Notes under the pieces: generated by a model | Seen by the model: only the letters and a program-made list of their open reading frames with translations | What the model was told of the DNA's origin: nothing | The model's database searches: none | Assembly: GCA_944384895.1 (NCBI GenBank) | Contig: CALWVB010000103.1 | Span: 1-52,660 of the forward strand | Source of the DNA: an uncultured Clostridia bacterium | Lineage (GTDB): Bacteria > Bacillota > Clostridia > Oscillospirales > Acutalibacteraceae | DNA: 52,660 bases | Direction: 5' to 3' | In this document: positions 1-8,587 of the stretch, piece after piece | Layout of the letters: each line of letters begins with the position of its first letter | How positions within the stretch are numbered: the stretch's first letter is position 1 | Program-made: the position numbers and the translations under genes

Positions 1-422
1 ACTAATATATTTCTTTCACTGTAATATCTATTTTTTACACTCATTTTTATCATTAAAAATATTATTATTAATTTATAATTATATCACATTTATTCTTATA
101 TATCAAGTTTCCTTATCTAAAGCATTCATTATATATTAATAAAAATATAAATAAAAATTATGGGCAATATAATCATATAAAAAGAGAATTATTCTATATA
201 ATTTCTATTTTTATCTATCTGTTCCTTATATGTTATATTCGATCTTTTGTAATAAATTAACTTTACTTAATCATTATAATAAATTGGCATATTATCAGAT
301 ATATTAAATGTAAGACAAATCCTTAAGAAGTTATTATGTTTTTAGTAAGATATATATCATTTATGTTTAAATAAATCAGGCGATGTTATAGCTTGCTTTA
401 GATAAAAAATGCAGGTGGTTTT
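1..422. other. AT-rich intergenic leader, no gene seen
   Basis: This stretch is very AT-rich with stop codons in all frames and no ORF of convincing length. It presumably carries the promoter of the gene at 423, but several TATAAT-like strings occur and I cannot single out a -35/-10 pair. No repeat, RNA gene or palindrome stands out. Confidence 0.5.
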
Positions 423-1019
423 ATGATAGAGCTTCGTAAAGGCAGTAAAGTTCCTTTTCCTGAAAAATTATTTGAAGGATATAATAAATATGATAATATC
501 TTATATGCAAATGTAAATGCCGGAAAGATAAAAATGATTCTATCTCATTTTATAGATATGCATGCAGAAAATTTATTTTTTATCCTTGAATTTCCGACTA
601 ATCGTAAAGACGAAATGAAAATAAATGAAGGTGCAATAAAAAGATTACATAAAGACATATATTATATAGATGGTTGTACTCAGAAAAAAGCATTGGATAT
701 TTTAGATGAAATCGGACAATTGCTTATAAATGATGGTTTATGTTCTTTTGGGTTTGGTTGCCATTTAACAAATGATGAAATTATGGTTGAAAAATATAAT
801 GTAGTGACTATTTTTAGTGAAGATTTAGATCGATTTGATGGATTCTTTGAACAATATGATATATATATGAAAGAACCATTTATTACAGCATGGGATACTT
901 TTTCTCAAGAACATACAGGAAAATCTGAAAGCATTATAACAGATGGAAAAAGTATATATGATATTCCAATACTATTGGCTGATTGGGGAATATATTTTGC
1001 TGAGAGAGTTGAAGAATAA
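423..1019 (+). CDS. Hypothetical protein, 198 aa
   Basis: I do not recognise the family. The protein is soluble-looking and acidic, with no signal peptide and no membrane segment. Its C-terminal half is rich in Asp, Phe and Tyr and contains a GKS string that is not in a proper P-loop context. The start is supported by an AGGTGG ribosome site about 6 bases upstream. It lies 49 bp before the LacI-type regulator on the same strand, so the two may share a transcript. The acidic, aromatic composition is reminiscent of small immunity-type or DUF proteins, but that is only an impression and no function is assigned. Confidence 0.7.
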   Translation: MIELRKGSKVPFPEKLFEGYNKYDNILYANVNAGKIKMILSHFIDMHAENLFFILEFPTNRKDEMKINEGAIKRLHKDIYYIDGCTQKKALDILDEIGQLLINDGLCSFGFGCHLTNDEIMVEKYNVVTIFSEDLDRFDGFFEQYDIYMKEPFITAWDTFSQEHTGKSESIITDGKSIYDIPILLADWGIYFAERVEE

Positions 1020-1068
1020 TTTTTATTTATTTTACCTTTAAGATTAATAAAATAAGTAGGGAATTATT

Positions 1069-2097
1069 ATGGTAACAATTAAAGAAATAGCCCGCTTGTC
1101 TGGGGTATCACGCGGAACGGTTGATCGTGTGCTTAATAATCGTGGATCTGTTAAACCGGAAACAGCTGAAAAGGTAATGCAAGTTATAAAAGATGTCAAC
1201 TATTCACCCAGCAGAGCAGGTAAAACATTAGCTATTAAAAAAAAGCAATTAAAATTTGGTTTTATATTATTCAGCAGTACATCCAGTAATCCATTCTTTT
1301 TAGATGTGGTACGAGGTATCCAAGCGCGTGCTGATTTTATGAAAGAATATGGCGTAACTGTTGAGACACGTTATGCTACATTGGATAATCCTCAATTGCA
1401 GGTGCAATTAATTGATGAATTGATTAATCAAGGTATTAATGGATTAGCTATTACGCCTATTAATCATCCAATAGTAGCGGAGAAGCTTAAAGAAATAGCT
1501 AAAAATGGTATCCCAGTTGTTACATCCAACAGCGATATACCTAATTGCGGCCGTATTGCTTATGTAGGCAGTGATTATTATAAAAGCGGGGAAACTGCTG
1601 CTGGACTTATGAATTTAATTTGCGGACAAGATACAAAGGTTGGTATTATTACAGGTTCACATTGGATATTATGCCATTCTGAACGTATAGCAGGTTTTAC
1701 TGATAATATTAATAAAAATTATCCGAATATACAAATTATAGATACAGCAATAAATAATGATGATGATGCAGAGAGTTTTATTGTAACTCGTAAAATGCTT
1801 ACAGAGCATCCGGAAATTAATGCGCTATATTTAGTTGCCGCTGGTATACAAGGCGCTTGCCGTGCAGTGGATGATTTAGGATTGCGCGGTAAAATTAAAA
1901 TTATCAGCTATGATACTACAGAACCTACATGTAAGCTTGTAAGAGAAAATGTAATAATAGCGACTATTGCACAGCAAGCTTTTACTCAAGGAGCTAAACC
2001 GCTTGATATTTTGCTTGATTATGTAGGGTTAAATATTAAACCGGAAAAGGAATATTTTTATACTAAGATAGAAATTAAAATTAAAGAAAATTTATAA
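1069..2097 (+). CDS. LacI-family transcriptional regulator
   Basis: This is a DNA-binding repressor or activator that senses a sugar. Residues 1-50 are a LacI-type helix-turn-helix (VTIKEIARLSGVSRGTVDRV, then LNNRGSVKPETAEKV). Residues of about 60-330 form a periplasmic-binding-protein-like sensor domain (FILFSSTSSNPFFLDVVRGI). The length of 342 aa is normal for the family. An AGGGA ribosome site precedes the ATG. The gene converges on the secreted arabinofuranosidase at 2173-6510, and a CpG-centred palindrome lies just downstream of that gene's promoter. Control of the glycosidase is therefore the natural inference; the ligand is unknown but may be an arabinose-containing sugar. Confidence 0.9.
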   Translation: MVTIKEIARLSGVSRGTVDRVLNNRGSVKPETAEKVMQVIKDVNYSPSRAGKTLAIKKKQLKFGFILFSSTSSNPFFLDVVRGIQARADFMKEYGVTVETRYATLDNPQLQVQLIDELINQGINGLAITPINHPIVAEKLKEIAKNGIPVVTSNSDIPNCGRIAYVGSDYYKSGETAAGLMNLICGQDTKVGIITGSHWILCHSERIAGFTDNINKNYPNIQIIDTAINNDDDAESFIVTRKMLTEHPEINALYLVAAGIQGACRAVDDLGLRGKIKIISYDTTEPTCKLVRENVIIATIAQQAFTQGAKPLDILLDYVGLNIKPEKEYFYTKIEIKIKENL

Positions 2098-2102
2098 ATA
2101 AA

Positions 2103-2147
2103 AATAATAAGAGCCGGCTGAGATTTCCTTAGCCGGCTCTTATTATT
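2103..2147. terminator. Bidirectional rho-independent terminator
   Basis: A perfect 17-bp stem (2103-2119 with 2131-2147, core AAGAGCCGGCT) has an 11-base loop and is followed by T-rich sequence on the right and, read on the other strand, on the left. It separates the convergent LacI-type regulator and GH51 genes, so it can end both transcripts. Confidence 0.9.
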
Positions 2148-2172
2148 TTTCTTATTATTTAGGAAGGAAGTA

Positions 2173-5100
2173 TTATTTAACAACTGTTATCTTGATATTT
2201 GCTGTTTTATCTAAATAATTACCATCAGCATCTGCTGATTTAACGGTAACAGTACGTAATCCTTTTGAACCAATATTCATTGAATAAACCCATTCAATTG
2301 TATCACCTTTTACTTCTTTTGAAACAAGTGTTTTTCCTAAATCTGCGCCGTATTCATTTTCAAAAGCTATATTAGAGCAGCCTTTACCGGTTACTACTGT
2401 AATATTAAAGTTTTGTCCGGCTAATACAATTATTGAATCAGATTTAGCGGAAATAATATCAGCTGATGAATCTGGATCAACTGCTGAACTACCTGAATTG
2501 ATGGTTACATTAAATGTACCAATGCTTTCACCATTACCTAAAACAGTAATTGTACGTTGGCCTTTGCTTGCTATTTGAGTGATAAATGTCCATGTAGCAG
2601 TACCATTATCATTTGAAATATAATCAACTAAAGATTTACCCATATCAAGGCCATATTCGTTTGCAAAGCTGATATCATTGATATCTTCTGGAGCTGTTAT
2701 AGTAACTGTGATAGGGCTATTTTGAGCATAGGACTGTTTATCGGTTGTTATTGAAATGTCTGGAGCTGGAGTATCTCCATTGCCTAAAGGTATAATCAAT
2801 TCATTTGTGCTTACAATCTGCTTTTTATAGCTAACCTGTGCCCAAACTTTTAAGGAATCAGCATCGCCAATATCAGAAGCAATTGTAAGTTTACCTGTAT
2901 TATCAATAATACCAAGATTTGTATCGCCGCTGAAATAGCTTATTTCAGCTCCTTCAAGTTTAGTATCTCCGCCAACAGTAGAGACTGATAAATTAATCTG
3001 TTCAGTATCGCCGGCTTCAAGTGAATCTTCACTTGATCTGATGATTTCAGCTTTATCTATCTCAATATTATTAAGATAAGGTTTATCTTCAGTCGGGATG
3101 ACAAGAACTGTAACAGAATTCCTCATGAAAGTATAATTAAAGTCATCGCTTACATTAGTAACTGGTATTGTTACAGGAGCAACATTTTCGCCGCTATTAA
3201 ATGAATTTTCATCTAATATGCTTTGTGAAGTAAGAATAGTTGCTGTAGCTTCAGAAGCTACGCCGTTAGCGCCGTTAAGTTTAATATTTGTATTGTAATC
3301 AGAATCAGATGTATTGACAACTTTAAGAATAACATCGCCTGTCATATTATCTCTCTGTGAAACATAATAGAGAGGGCAGTCAATTTCTTCATAATCGGTA
3401 TAATCAAACATTAAATCGCCGTCAATATAACATTTAATATTATTGCCGTTTACAACGACTTTAATATTATAATCGCGGTTAGCTTCAAATCCGCCTGGAA
3501 TAGATTGAGCAACTTCATATTTAACACCGTTTTTAGTCTTTTCTATATTGCTTCTTTCGTTATTCCAGCCGCCAAGATTAATCCAATAGAAATTATCGGA
3601 ATCCTGTTGTCCTACCATGATAAGGAAACCTTCGCTGCCGCTATTCTTTCTTGCTGTAAATTCATATGTATAATTTGACCAGTTAGGATCGCCTGTCCAA
3701 ATACGGCAATCACCAAGGATGGCTGTCTGCTGAAGTTTTCCATCTGATACAGACCATGCTCCCGTACCGGTTGTCCATGCGCTCAGGTCATCAAAATCAT
3801 CCTCAAATAAAACAGTTCCGTCAATATTTGATGTTAATTTAACATTGCTGTAGGTAATATTTGTATTCCATGCTCCCAATCCGATTCGGCCTTTGATATC
3901 GGTATCAACGATATTAGAACTATCTGTAAATGTTGTTGGAAGGACTACATCGCCAACATGTTCACCAAATATTACCTGGTTATAATAAGATGGTGTGCCG
4001 TAAATTCTAGAGCTGTCAAAGAATGCTGCATTAGCATTCCAGTTTTGATGATTAAGATTTGCAAAAAGTTCTGAATAAGAAGTCATTGTAACGATATCAG
4101 AATTGCGTTCCATACCGGTCATAAATACCGCTTCATCAAGCGCTGCTTTAAGATTTTGCAGGCCATGGTCGGTATTTGTTCCATATTCGCCTACATATAC
4201 TTCATATTTATCAGAATATGAATCATATTTATATGCGTTGTCTACAAATAGATTAGGATTGCCATAGCTGTAATAATGTTCATCTACTATTTCAATATCG
4301 CGTCCTTCGATATCCATATTAGCAATAATATTCATATAAGGATATTTTTCTTTTATTGCATCATAAAAATCCTGATAACGTTCGATATATAACGGAGCCT
4401 GGAAGTTTGCTTCATTACCAACTTCAACATATTTCATATTAAAAGGTTCCGGATGACCCATTTGCGCGCGAACTGCACCCCATTCAGTTGTAACATCGCC
4501 GTTAGCAAATTCAATAGCGTCTAAAACATCCTGAATCCAATACTGCCAGTCTTCATTATCGCCATGAGCTATACCTACGCCGCATACATAAAGCGGTTCG
4601 CAATCAAGAAGCTCGGAAAGCTGTAAAAATTCATAATAACCAAGGTTATCTGTTACCCTATAATTCCAAAGGCTTGCATGGCCGGCTCTGTCTTCTTTAT
4701 CGCCGAGAGTATTTTTCCAACGGAATGCATCGGCCATTGTAGCGCCTTCAACATAACAGCCGCCTGGGAAACGTAAGAAGGTTGGATTCATATCCTTAAG
4801 CATATCAACCATATCTACTCTGAATTTGCCTTCATATGCATTATCCGGAATAAGAGATACGACATCAAGATATACTGAACCGGTACCGCCTGTGCAATAA
4901 AGAATAAATTCGCCTTGCGCTGCATCCTGATCGGCATAAAGTGTTAATTCATATTTCTGCCAATCAGAAGAGAAGTTTTCTACTTTTACAGGCTGGGATA
5001 TAACTTCGCCTGTAGGGGTGATAAGAGCTGCATTTACAGCGCCGGTAAAATCATCGGTACGGGCAAAGAAGGAAAGGTTATATGCATCACCCTGTATAAA

Positions 5101-6510
5101 TTCCATACCATTATAGCCGGCGTTATGAATACCGACATAACCATTCTCGCCAAGGCTTAATATATCAAGCTTAAGATGCTGGAATTGTGCATCATTAAGA
5201 TTATTAGTTTTGTTAAGGCTCATATTACCAGATGAACCATCCGATTGAATGAGATCCCAATATGGGATAGAATTCATATCGTCATGGAAACAGGTATTAC
5301 GAAGCAGTTCTGCATAAAGGCCGCCGTCGCCGGCATTAGATAAATCTTCAAAGAAAAGTCCATACATAGTGGAACTCATTTCGTTGCTTGGATTATCTGC
5401 ATCGACATTCATTGTATATACCGGATCGTTTTCACCTTTAGGCTGTACGGTTACAGTATATGTTTTATCTTCAGAATATTCTCCATAAGTAAATGTACCT
5501 GTAATATTTACTGTTACAGCTTCGCTGCCAGCCTCAGGGCGATTAACAACGCCTACCCTTTTATTAGCCTCAATTGCTGGATTATCTGAAGCCCATGTAA
5601 CATCGACTTTATCATTTACTATATCAGGTAAATAAAGGTTTTCATCTGTTGTTTCAGGTAATTCAACTAAGTCTATAGCATATTTTACCTGGAGCTCATC
5701 AGAATAATCGCCTTCTAACATTAATTGATTTATTTCATTTATTGAAAGCGCACGGTTATAAATTCTAAAATCTCTCATATTCATATTTGGATATGGATCA
5801 GCAGCCCATAAAGATTTACCAATATAGAATTTATAATCGTCAGATGTTCTTGGATTGTTTGATGTATAGTCTCTGCTTGCCCACCTTATACCGTCAACCC
5901 ATAATGTTGTTGTATTACCTTTACGGGTGATAGTTGCATATTGCCATCTTGGAGCAGAATAACCTTCCGGCCAAAGTACGCTTAGAGGACAGCCAACCAT
6001 AAAGGCTGGTACAGTACCGTTTCTAGGCGGTTCTATTGCTTTTGCATCATCATTATCCATTTTAAAGTAATAGCTGTTTGCAGTCCACAGCATAACATTA
6101 GACGTACTTGTGCCATAATCTATGATACGGGACCATACGCCTGCTGAATTTACTTTAATCCAAGTGGTAATAGTAAAATCACCAGGGACGCCTGCCATAA
6201 CATCGGTCGGTACGTCTACATATTTTGCATCGCCCTGACCATTTTCAAGATTTAATCCAACGCCTTGTCCATCAACTTGATCCCAGCCGGCGCCTCCCAT
6301 AAGAGTGCCGTCAAAACCATTGCCGGATGAATCTTTTGCAACCGTGCCGCTGGTTTCATCAAATTTATACCATACTTGTAATCCATCAGTAATTGTGCCT
6401 TCGGCTTGTGCTATTTGCATAAAGCCGCTTGATACTGATATCGAGAGTACAAGAAGGAAAGTCATAACTAAAGAAATAATTCTTTTTGATAATGTTTTTG
6501 ATGTTAACAT
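2173..6510 (-). CDS. Secreted multidomain GH51 alpha-L-arabinofuranosidase
   Basis: A 1445-aa secreted enzyme predicted to remove arabinofuranosyl groups from arabinan or arabinoxylan. Signal peptide 1-36 (cleavage near AQA). LamG/concanavalin-like carbohydrate-binding domain about 45-265. Bacterial Ig-like domain about 275-357. GH51 catalytic region from about 365, starting with a carbohydrate-binding-like part (MYGLFFEDLSNAGDGGLYAE). The acid/base is the Glu of VGNEANF (E700) and the likely nucleophile is the Glu of VGEYGTN (E775). A DUF1080-like concanavalin module (about 870-1040) appears inserted into the C-terminal GH51 beta-domain, which resumes near 1045. Two copies of an EYGxDxGK repeat module end the protein (near 1282 and 1384) and recur in the GH43 protein at 39105. 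No LPXTG or dockerin is visible. AGGAG ribosome site. Confidence 0.9.
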   Translation of the reverse strand: MLTSKTLSKRIISLVMTFLLVLSISVSSGFMQIAQAEGTITDGLQVWYKFDETSGTVAKDSSGNGFDGTLMGGAGWDQVDGQGVGLNLENGQGDAKYVDVPTDVMAGVPGDFTITTWIKVNSAGVWSRIIDYGTSTSNVMLWTANSYYFKMDNDDAKAIEPPRNGTVPAFMVGCPLSVLWPEGYSAPRWQYATITRKGNTTTLWVDGIRWASRDYTSNNPRTSDDYKFYIGKSLWAADPYPNMNMRDFRIYNRALSINEINQLMLEGDYSDELQVKYAIDLVELPETTDENLYLPDIVNDKVDVTWASDNPAIEANKRVGVVNRPEAGSEAVTVNITGTFTYGEYSEDKTYTVTVQPKGENDPVYTMNVDADNPSNEMSSTMYGLFFEDLSNAGDGGLYAELLRNTCFHDDMNSIPYWDLIQSDGSSGNMSLNKTNNLNDAQFQHLKLDILSLGENGYVGIHNAGYNGMEFIQGDAYNLSFFARTDDFTGAVNAALITPTGEVISQPVKVENFSSDWQKYELTLYADQDAAQGEFILYCTGGTGSVYLDVVSLIPDNAYEGKFRVDMVDMLKDMNPTFLRFPGGCYVEGATMADAFRWKNTLGDKEDRAGHASLWNYRVTDNLGYYEFLQLSELLDCEPLYVCGVGIAHGDNEDWQYWIQDVLDAIEFANGDVTTEWGAVRAQMGHPEPFNMKYVEVGNEANFQAPLYIERYQDFYDAIKEKYPYMNIIANMDIEGRDIEIVDEHYYSYGNPNLFVDNAYKYDSYSDKYEVYVGEYGTNTDHGLQNLKAALDEAVFMTGMERNSDIVTMTSYSELFANLNHQNWNANAAFFDSSRIYGTPSYYNQVIFGEHVGDVVLPTTFTDSSNIVDTDIKGRIGLGAWNTNITYSNVKLTSNIDGTVLFEDDFDDLSAWTTGTGAWSVSDGKLQQTAILGDCRIWTGDPNWSNYTYEFTARKNSGSEGFLIMVGQQDSDNFYWINLGGWNNERSNIEKTKNGVKYEVAQSIPGGFEANRDYNIKVVVNGNNIKCYIDGDLMFDYTDYEEIDCPLYYVSQRDNMTGDVILKVVNTSDSDYNTNIKLNGANGVASEATATILTSQSILDENSFNSGENVAPVTIPVTNVSDDFNYTFMRNSVTVLVIPTEDKPYLNNIEIDKAEIIRSSEDSLEAGDTEQINLSVSTVGGDTKLEGAEISYFSGDTNLGIIDNTGKLTIASDIGDADSLKVWAQVSYKKQIVSTNELIIPLGNGDTPAPDISITTDKQSYAQNSPITVTITAPEDINDISFANEYGLDMGKSLVDYISNDNGTATWTFITQIASKGQRTITVLGNGESIGTFNVTINSGSSAVDPDSSADIISAKSDSIIVLAGQNFNITVVTGKGCSNIAFENEYGADLGKTLVSKEVKGDTIEWVYSMNIGSKGLRTVTVKSADADGNYLDKTANIKITVVK

Positions 6511-6759
6511 TTTAATACTCCTTTTCTCAATATTGATTAAATTGCCGACAAACTATATGATTACAGTATCTACCTCCTTCAAAGAGTTCGATTGATTTAT
6601 AAAATCGACTAGTTTGATTAATTAAATAATTATTAATACATTTCAAACTAAACGATTAATACCATGATAAAAAATGATGAATATTATGTGATAGTATTCA
6701 GAAATACCATTAGAATATATAAATATGTATAATAAGAAGATTTATATATAAATTGCACA

Positions 6760-6773
6760 CGTGATCGAGCACG
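6760..6773. promoter_or_regulatory. Candidate LacI-type operator (CpG-centred palindrome)
   Basis: CGTGATCGAGCACG is a 14-bp palindrome matching its reverse complement at 12 of 14 positions and centred on CG, as LacI-family operators usually are. It is conspicuously GC-rich in an AT-rich region. It lies about 20-30 bases downstream of the predicted start of the GH51 transcript, a classical position for repression. Assignment to the regulator at 1069 is inference. Confidence 0.55.
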
Positions 6774-6796
6774 GTGAAAAATAAAAAATAATTCTA

Positions 6797-6830
6797 TATT
6801 TATGTTATACTAAATAAATACAATTGTCAA
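6797..6830 (-). promoter_or_regulatory. Predicted sigma-A promoter of the GH51 gene
   Basis: On the minus strand, TTGACA (6825-6830) is followed at 15-17 bp by overlapping -10 candidates TATAAC/TAACAT (6802-6809 region). This gives a leader of about 280 nt before the GH51 start codon and puts the CpG-centred palindrome at 6760 just inside the transcript. The perfect -35 is the strongest element; the -10 spacing is imperfect. Confidence 0.5.
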
Positions 6831-7100
6831 GAAAAAATTAGCATTTTATACCTAGTTAATTAAACGATATTAAAGCGAGTATTAATCTTAAAAATTAATT
6901 TATAATTTACTGATGCTATTATGTTTTTTAGATTTATAAAAACATATATAATTTAAAACTTTAATATATATCTATGATTGCTTCATAAAAAATAGTTTTG
7001 TTTAATATTATCACTCTTGAAATAATTATTATTAATGACAAAGGGAAATATAATTAAAAGAGATTTAAGCGAAAATAAAACTATTTTTAGAGGTGGTTAT

Positions 7101-7934
7101 ATGGAATTAGAACAAAGTATAATAAATAGATTTAAAAGCTATTTAATAGAAAATGAAAAGACAAGCACAACAATTGAAAAATATATAAGGGAGGTAAAAA
7201 GACTGCTTATTTTTCTAAATAATAGAGAGCCGACAAAATCTTTATTACTTGAATACCGTGAAATATTAAAACAGCAGCATAAAGCGCAGACAGTAAACAG
7301 TAAGCTTTCAGCAATCAACAGTTTTTTATATTTTAGCGGATTTAATGACAGAAAAATAAGATTTTTAAAAGTACAAAGAAAAGCATTTATTGAGGCAAAC
7401 CGTGAATTAACCGAGAGAGAATACCGGAATTTATTAATGCAGGCACAACGGCAGGGTAATGACCGGCTTTATTATATTATGATGACAATATGCAGTACAG
7501 GAATTCGTATAAGCGAATTAAAATATATTACTGTAAATGCAATAAAATGCGGACAAACAGAAATATCTTTAAAAGGTAAAAACCGTACTATAATTCTTCC
7601 AAAAGAGTTAAGACAAAAACTTTTAATTTATTGTAAATCTAAAAATATACAAGATGGATATGTATTTCAAACAAAAAACGGTCTTGCATTAGATCGGTCT
7701 AATATTTGGCATGAAATGAAAAAATTATGCAAAACTACAAATATAGATCCAAACAAAGTATTTCCTCATAATTTAAGGCATTTATTTGCACGTGCATTTT
7801 ATGCTGTTGAAAAAAATCTTGCTCATCTTGCAGATATTTTAGGACATTCATCAATTGAGACAACCAGGATTTATGTTGGTACAAGTATTTCTGAATATGA
7901 AAAAACATTGCGTAAAATGAAACTTATTATATAA
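7101..7934 (+). CDS. Tyrosine recombinase, likely invertase for the adjacent switch
   Basis: A XerC/XerD-like site-specific recombinase of 277 aa. The N-terminal SAM-like core-binding domain spans about 1-95 and the catalytic domain about 105-277. The full active-site set is visible: R136 (TGIRISEL), K158 or K160 (LKGKNR), H223 and R226 (HNLRH), H249 (LGHSS) and nucleophile Y258 (TRIYV). I start at the ATG at 7101, which has an AGAGGTGG ribosome site. An in-frame ATG at 7035 lacks one, and a TATAAT at 7049 would place the transcript start between them. The stop is 10 bp from a 27-bp inverted repeat whose partner lies about 300 bp downstream, so it most likely inverts the segment between them. 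A XerCD role is less likely in this context. Confidence 0.9.
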   Translation: MELEQSIINRFKSYLIENEKTSTTIEKYIREVKRLLIFLNNREPTKSLLLEYREILKQQHKAQTVNSKLSAINSFLYFSGFNDRKIRFLKVQRKAFIEANRELTEREYRNLLMQAQRQGNDRLYYIMMTICSTGIRISELKYITVNAIKCGQTEISLKGKNRTIILPKELRQKLLIYCKSKNIQDGYVFQTKNGLALDRSNIWHEMKKLCKTTNIDPNKVFPHNLRHLFARAFYAVEKNLAHLADILGHSSIETTRIYVGTSISEYEKTLRKMKLII

Positions 7935-7944
7935 AAAATAAAAA

Positions 7945-7971
7945 ACCACAGAATCTACATTCTGTAGTTCA
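7945..7971 (+). repeat. Left inverted repeat (recombination site) of invertible segment
   Basis: This site matches the reverse complement of 8250-8276 at 24 of 27 positions, with 18 consecutive identities (GAATCTACATTCTGTAGT, 7951-7968). It contains an internal dyad CTACA-TTC-TGTAG, the arrangement expected for paired recombinase arms around a short crossover core. It begins 10 bp after the recombinase gene. Confidence 0.85.
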
Positions 7972-8252
7972 TAGCTGATATAAATACATACTAGATCAGA
8001 TATCTAAAGCTAGAAAAAACGACTTTTATAAGCTATTTTGAAATATTTACATGATATTTTGTAGAATTTATAGCTGTAAAAAGATATTTTTATATGAATA
8101 TTGCACAGGATTTTGATGGCGTTTTAATGTGAAGTGCAATTTAAAATGTTGAACGGTATAAATTGTCGTATATGGGTCGTTTTTAATGCCGACGCATTTT
8201 GTTGACTTTAAATTTACTTGTGTATATAATTTCATATATAGAATATATTTGT
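7969..8252. promoter_or_regulatory. Invertible promoter segment (phase-variation switch), ON orientation
   Basis: This 284-bp stretch lies between the two inverted repeats and contains no ORF. Its outward promoter sits next to the right repeat and points at the peptide-modification operon. After inversion the same promoter would face the 3-prime end of the recombinase gene, leaving the operon without it. The segment also holds a 7-bp inverted repeat ATTGCAC/GTGCAAT (8100-8106 and 8134-8140) that could bind a regulator. That the promoter is beside an outer repeat and that a recombinase is adjacent follow known invertible-promoter designs; inversion itself is inferred. Confidence 0.8.
8202..8230 (+). 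promoter_or_regulatory. Consensus sigma-A promoter inside the invertible segment
   Basis: TTGACT (8202-8207), exactly 17 bp, then a perfect TATAAT (8225-8230). Predicted start of transcription is near 8237, leaving a leader of about 75 nt that includes the right inverted repeat before the PqqD-like gene. It is the best promoter match in the first 15 kb. Confidence 0.85.
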
Positions 8253-8276
8253 ACTACAGAATGTAGATTCCGTTGT
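8250..8276 (-). repeat. Right inverted repeat (recombination site) of invertible segment
   Basis: Partner of 7945-7971; the 18-bp identical core is 8253-8270. It lies between the invertible promoter and the first gene of the operon, so it is transcribed as part of the leader in the ON state. Confidence 0.85.
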
Positions 8277-8311
8277 ATATAAAGTTGTCTATATGAGTAT
8301 GGAGAAAAAGT

Positions 8312-8587
8312 ATGAAAATCAAAGATGGATTTACTATAAGAAAGATTGCAAATTCATATATGGCTATTCCTATCGGTACAAGGACTAAAGATGTAAAAGG
8401 CATTGTAGCTTTAAGTGAAACTGGTGCCTTTATATGGAAACTTCTTGAAAATGATATATCCGAGGAACAGTTATCACAAAAATTAATGGAAGAATATGAT
8501 GTATCTAAAGAAAGAGCAAGTGCAGATGTAGCATCTTTTCTGGAATGGTTAAAAGAACAGGAGTGGATAGATGAAACAACTGTCTGA
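8312..8587 (+). CDS. PqqD-like peptide-recognition protein
   Basis: A 91-aa PqqD-family protein, which in RiPP pathways binds the leader of a precursor peptide and presents it to the radical SAM enzyme. The typical pattern is visible: an N-terminal strand region, then GIVALSETGAFIWKLLE at about 30-46 and a helical C-terminal half (EEQLSQKLMEEYDVSKE). Length is normal for a stand-alone member. GGAGAAAAAG precedes the ATG. Its end overlaps the radical SAM gene by 17 bp, indicating translational coupling. It is the first gene after the invertible promoter. Confidence 0.85.
   Translation: MKIKDGFTIRKIANSYMAIPIGTRTKDVKGIVALSETGAFIWKLLENDISEEQLSQKLMEEYDVSKERASADVASFLEWLKEQEWIDETTV

Noticed and set aside
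7945-8276. Inverted repeats as attachment sites of an integrated phage or element
   Set aside because: The repeats are inverted and only 284 bp apart, with a promoter and no genes between them; an integrated element would have direct repeats around its genes.
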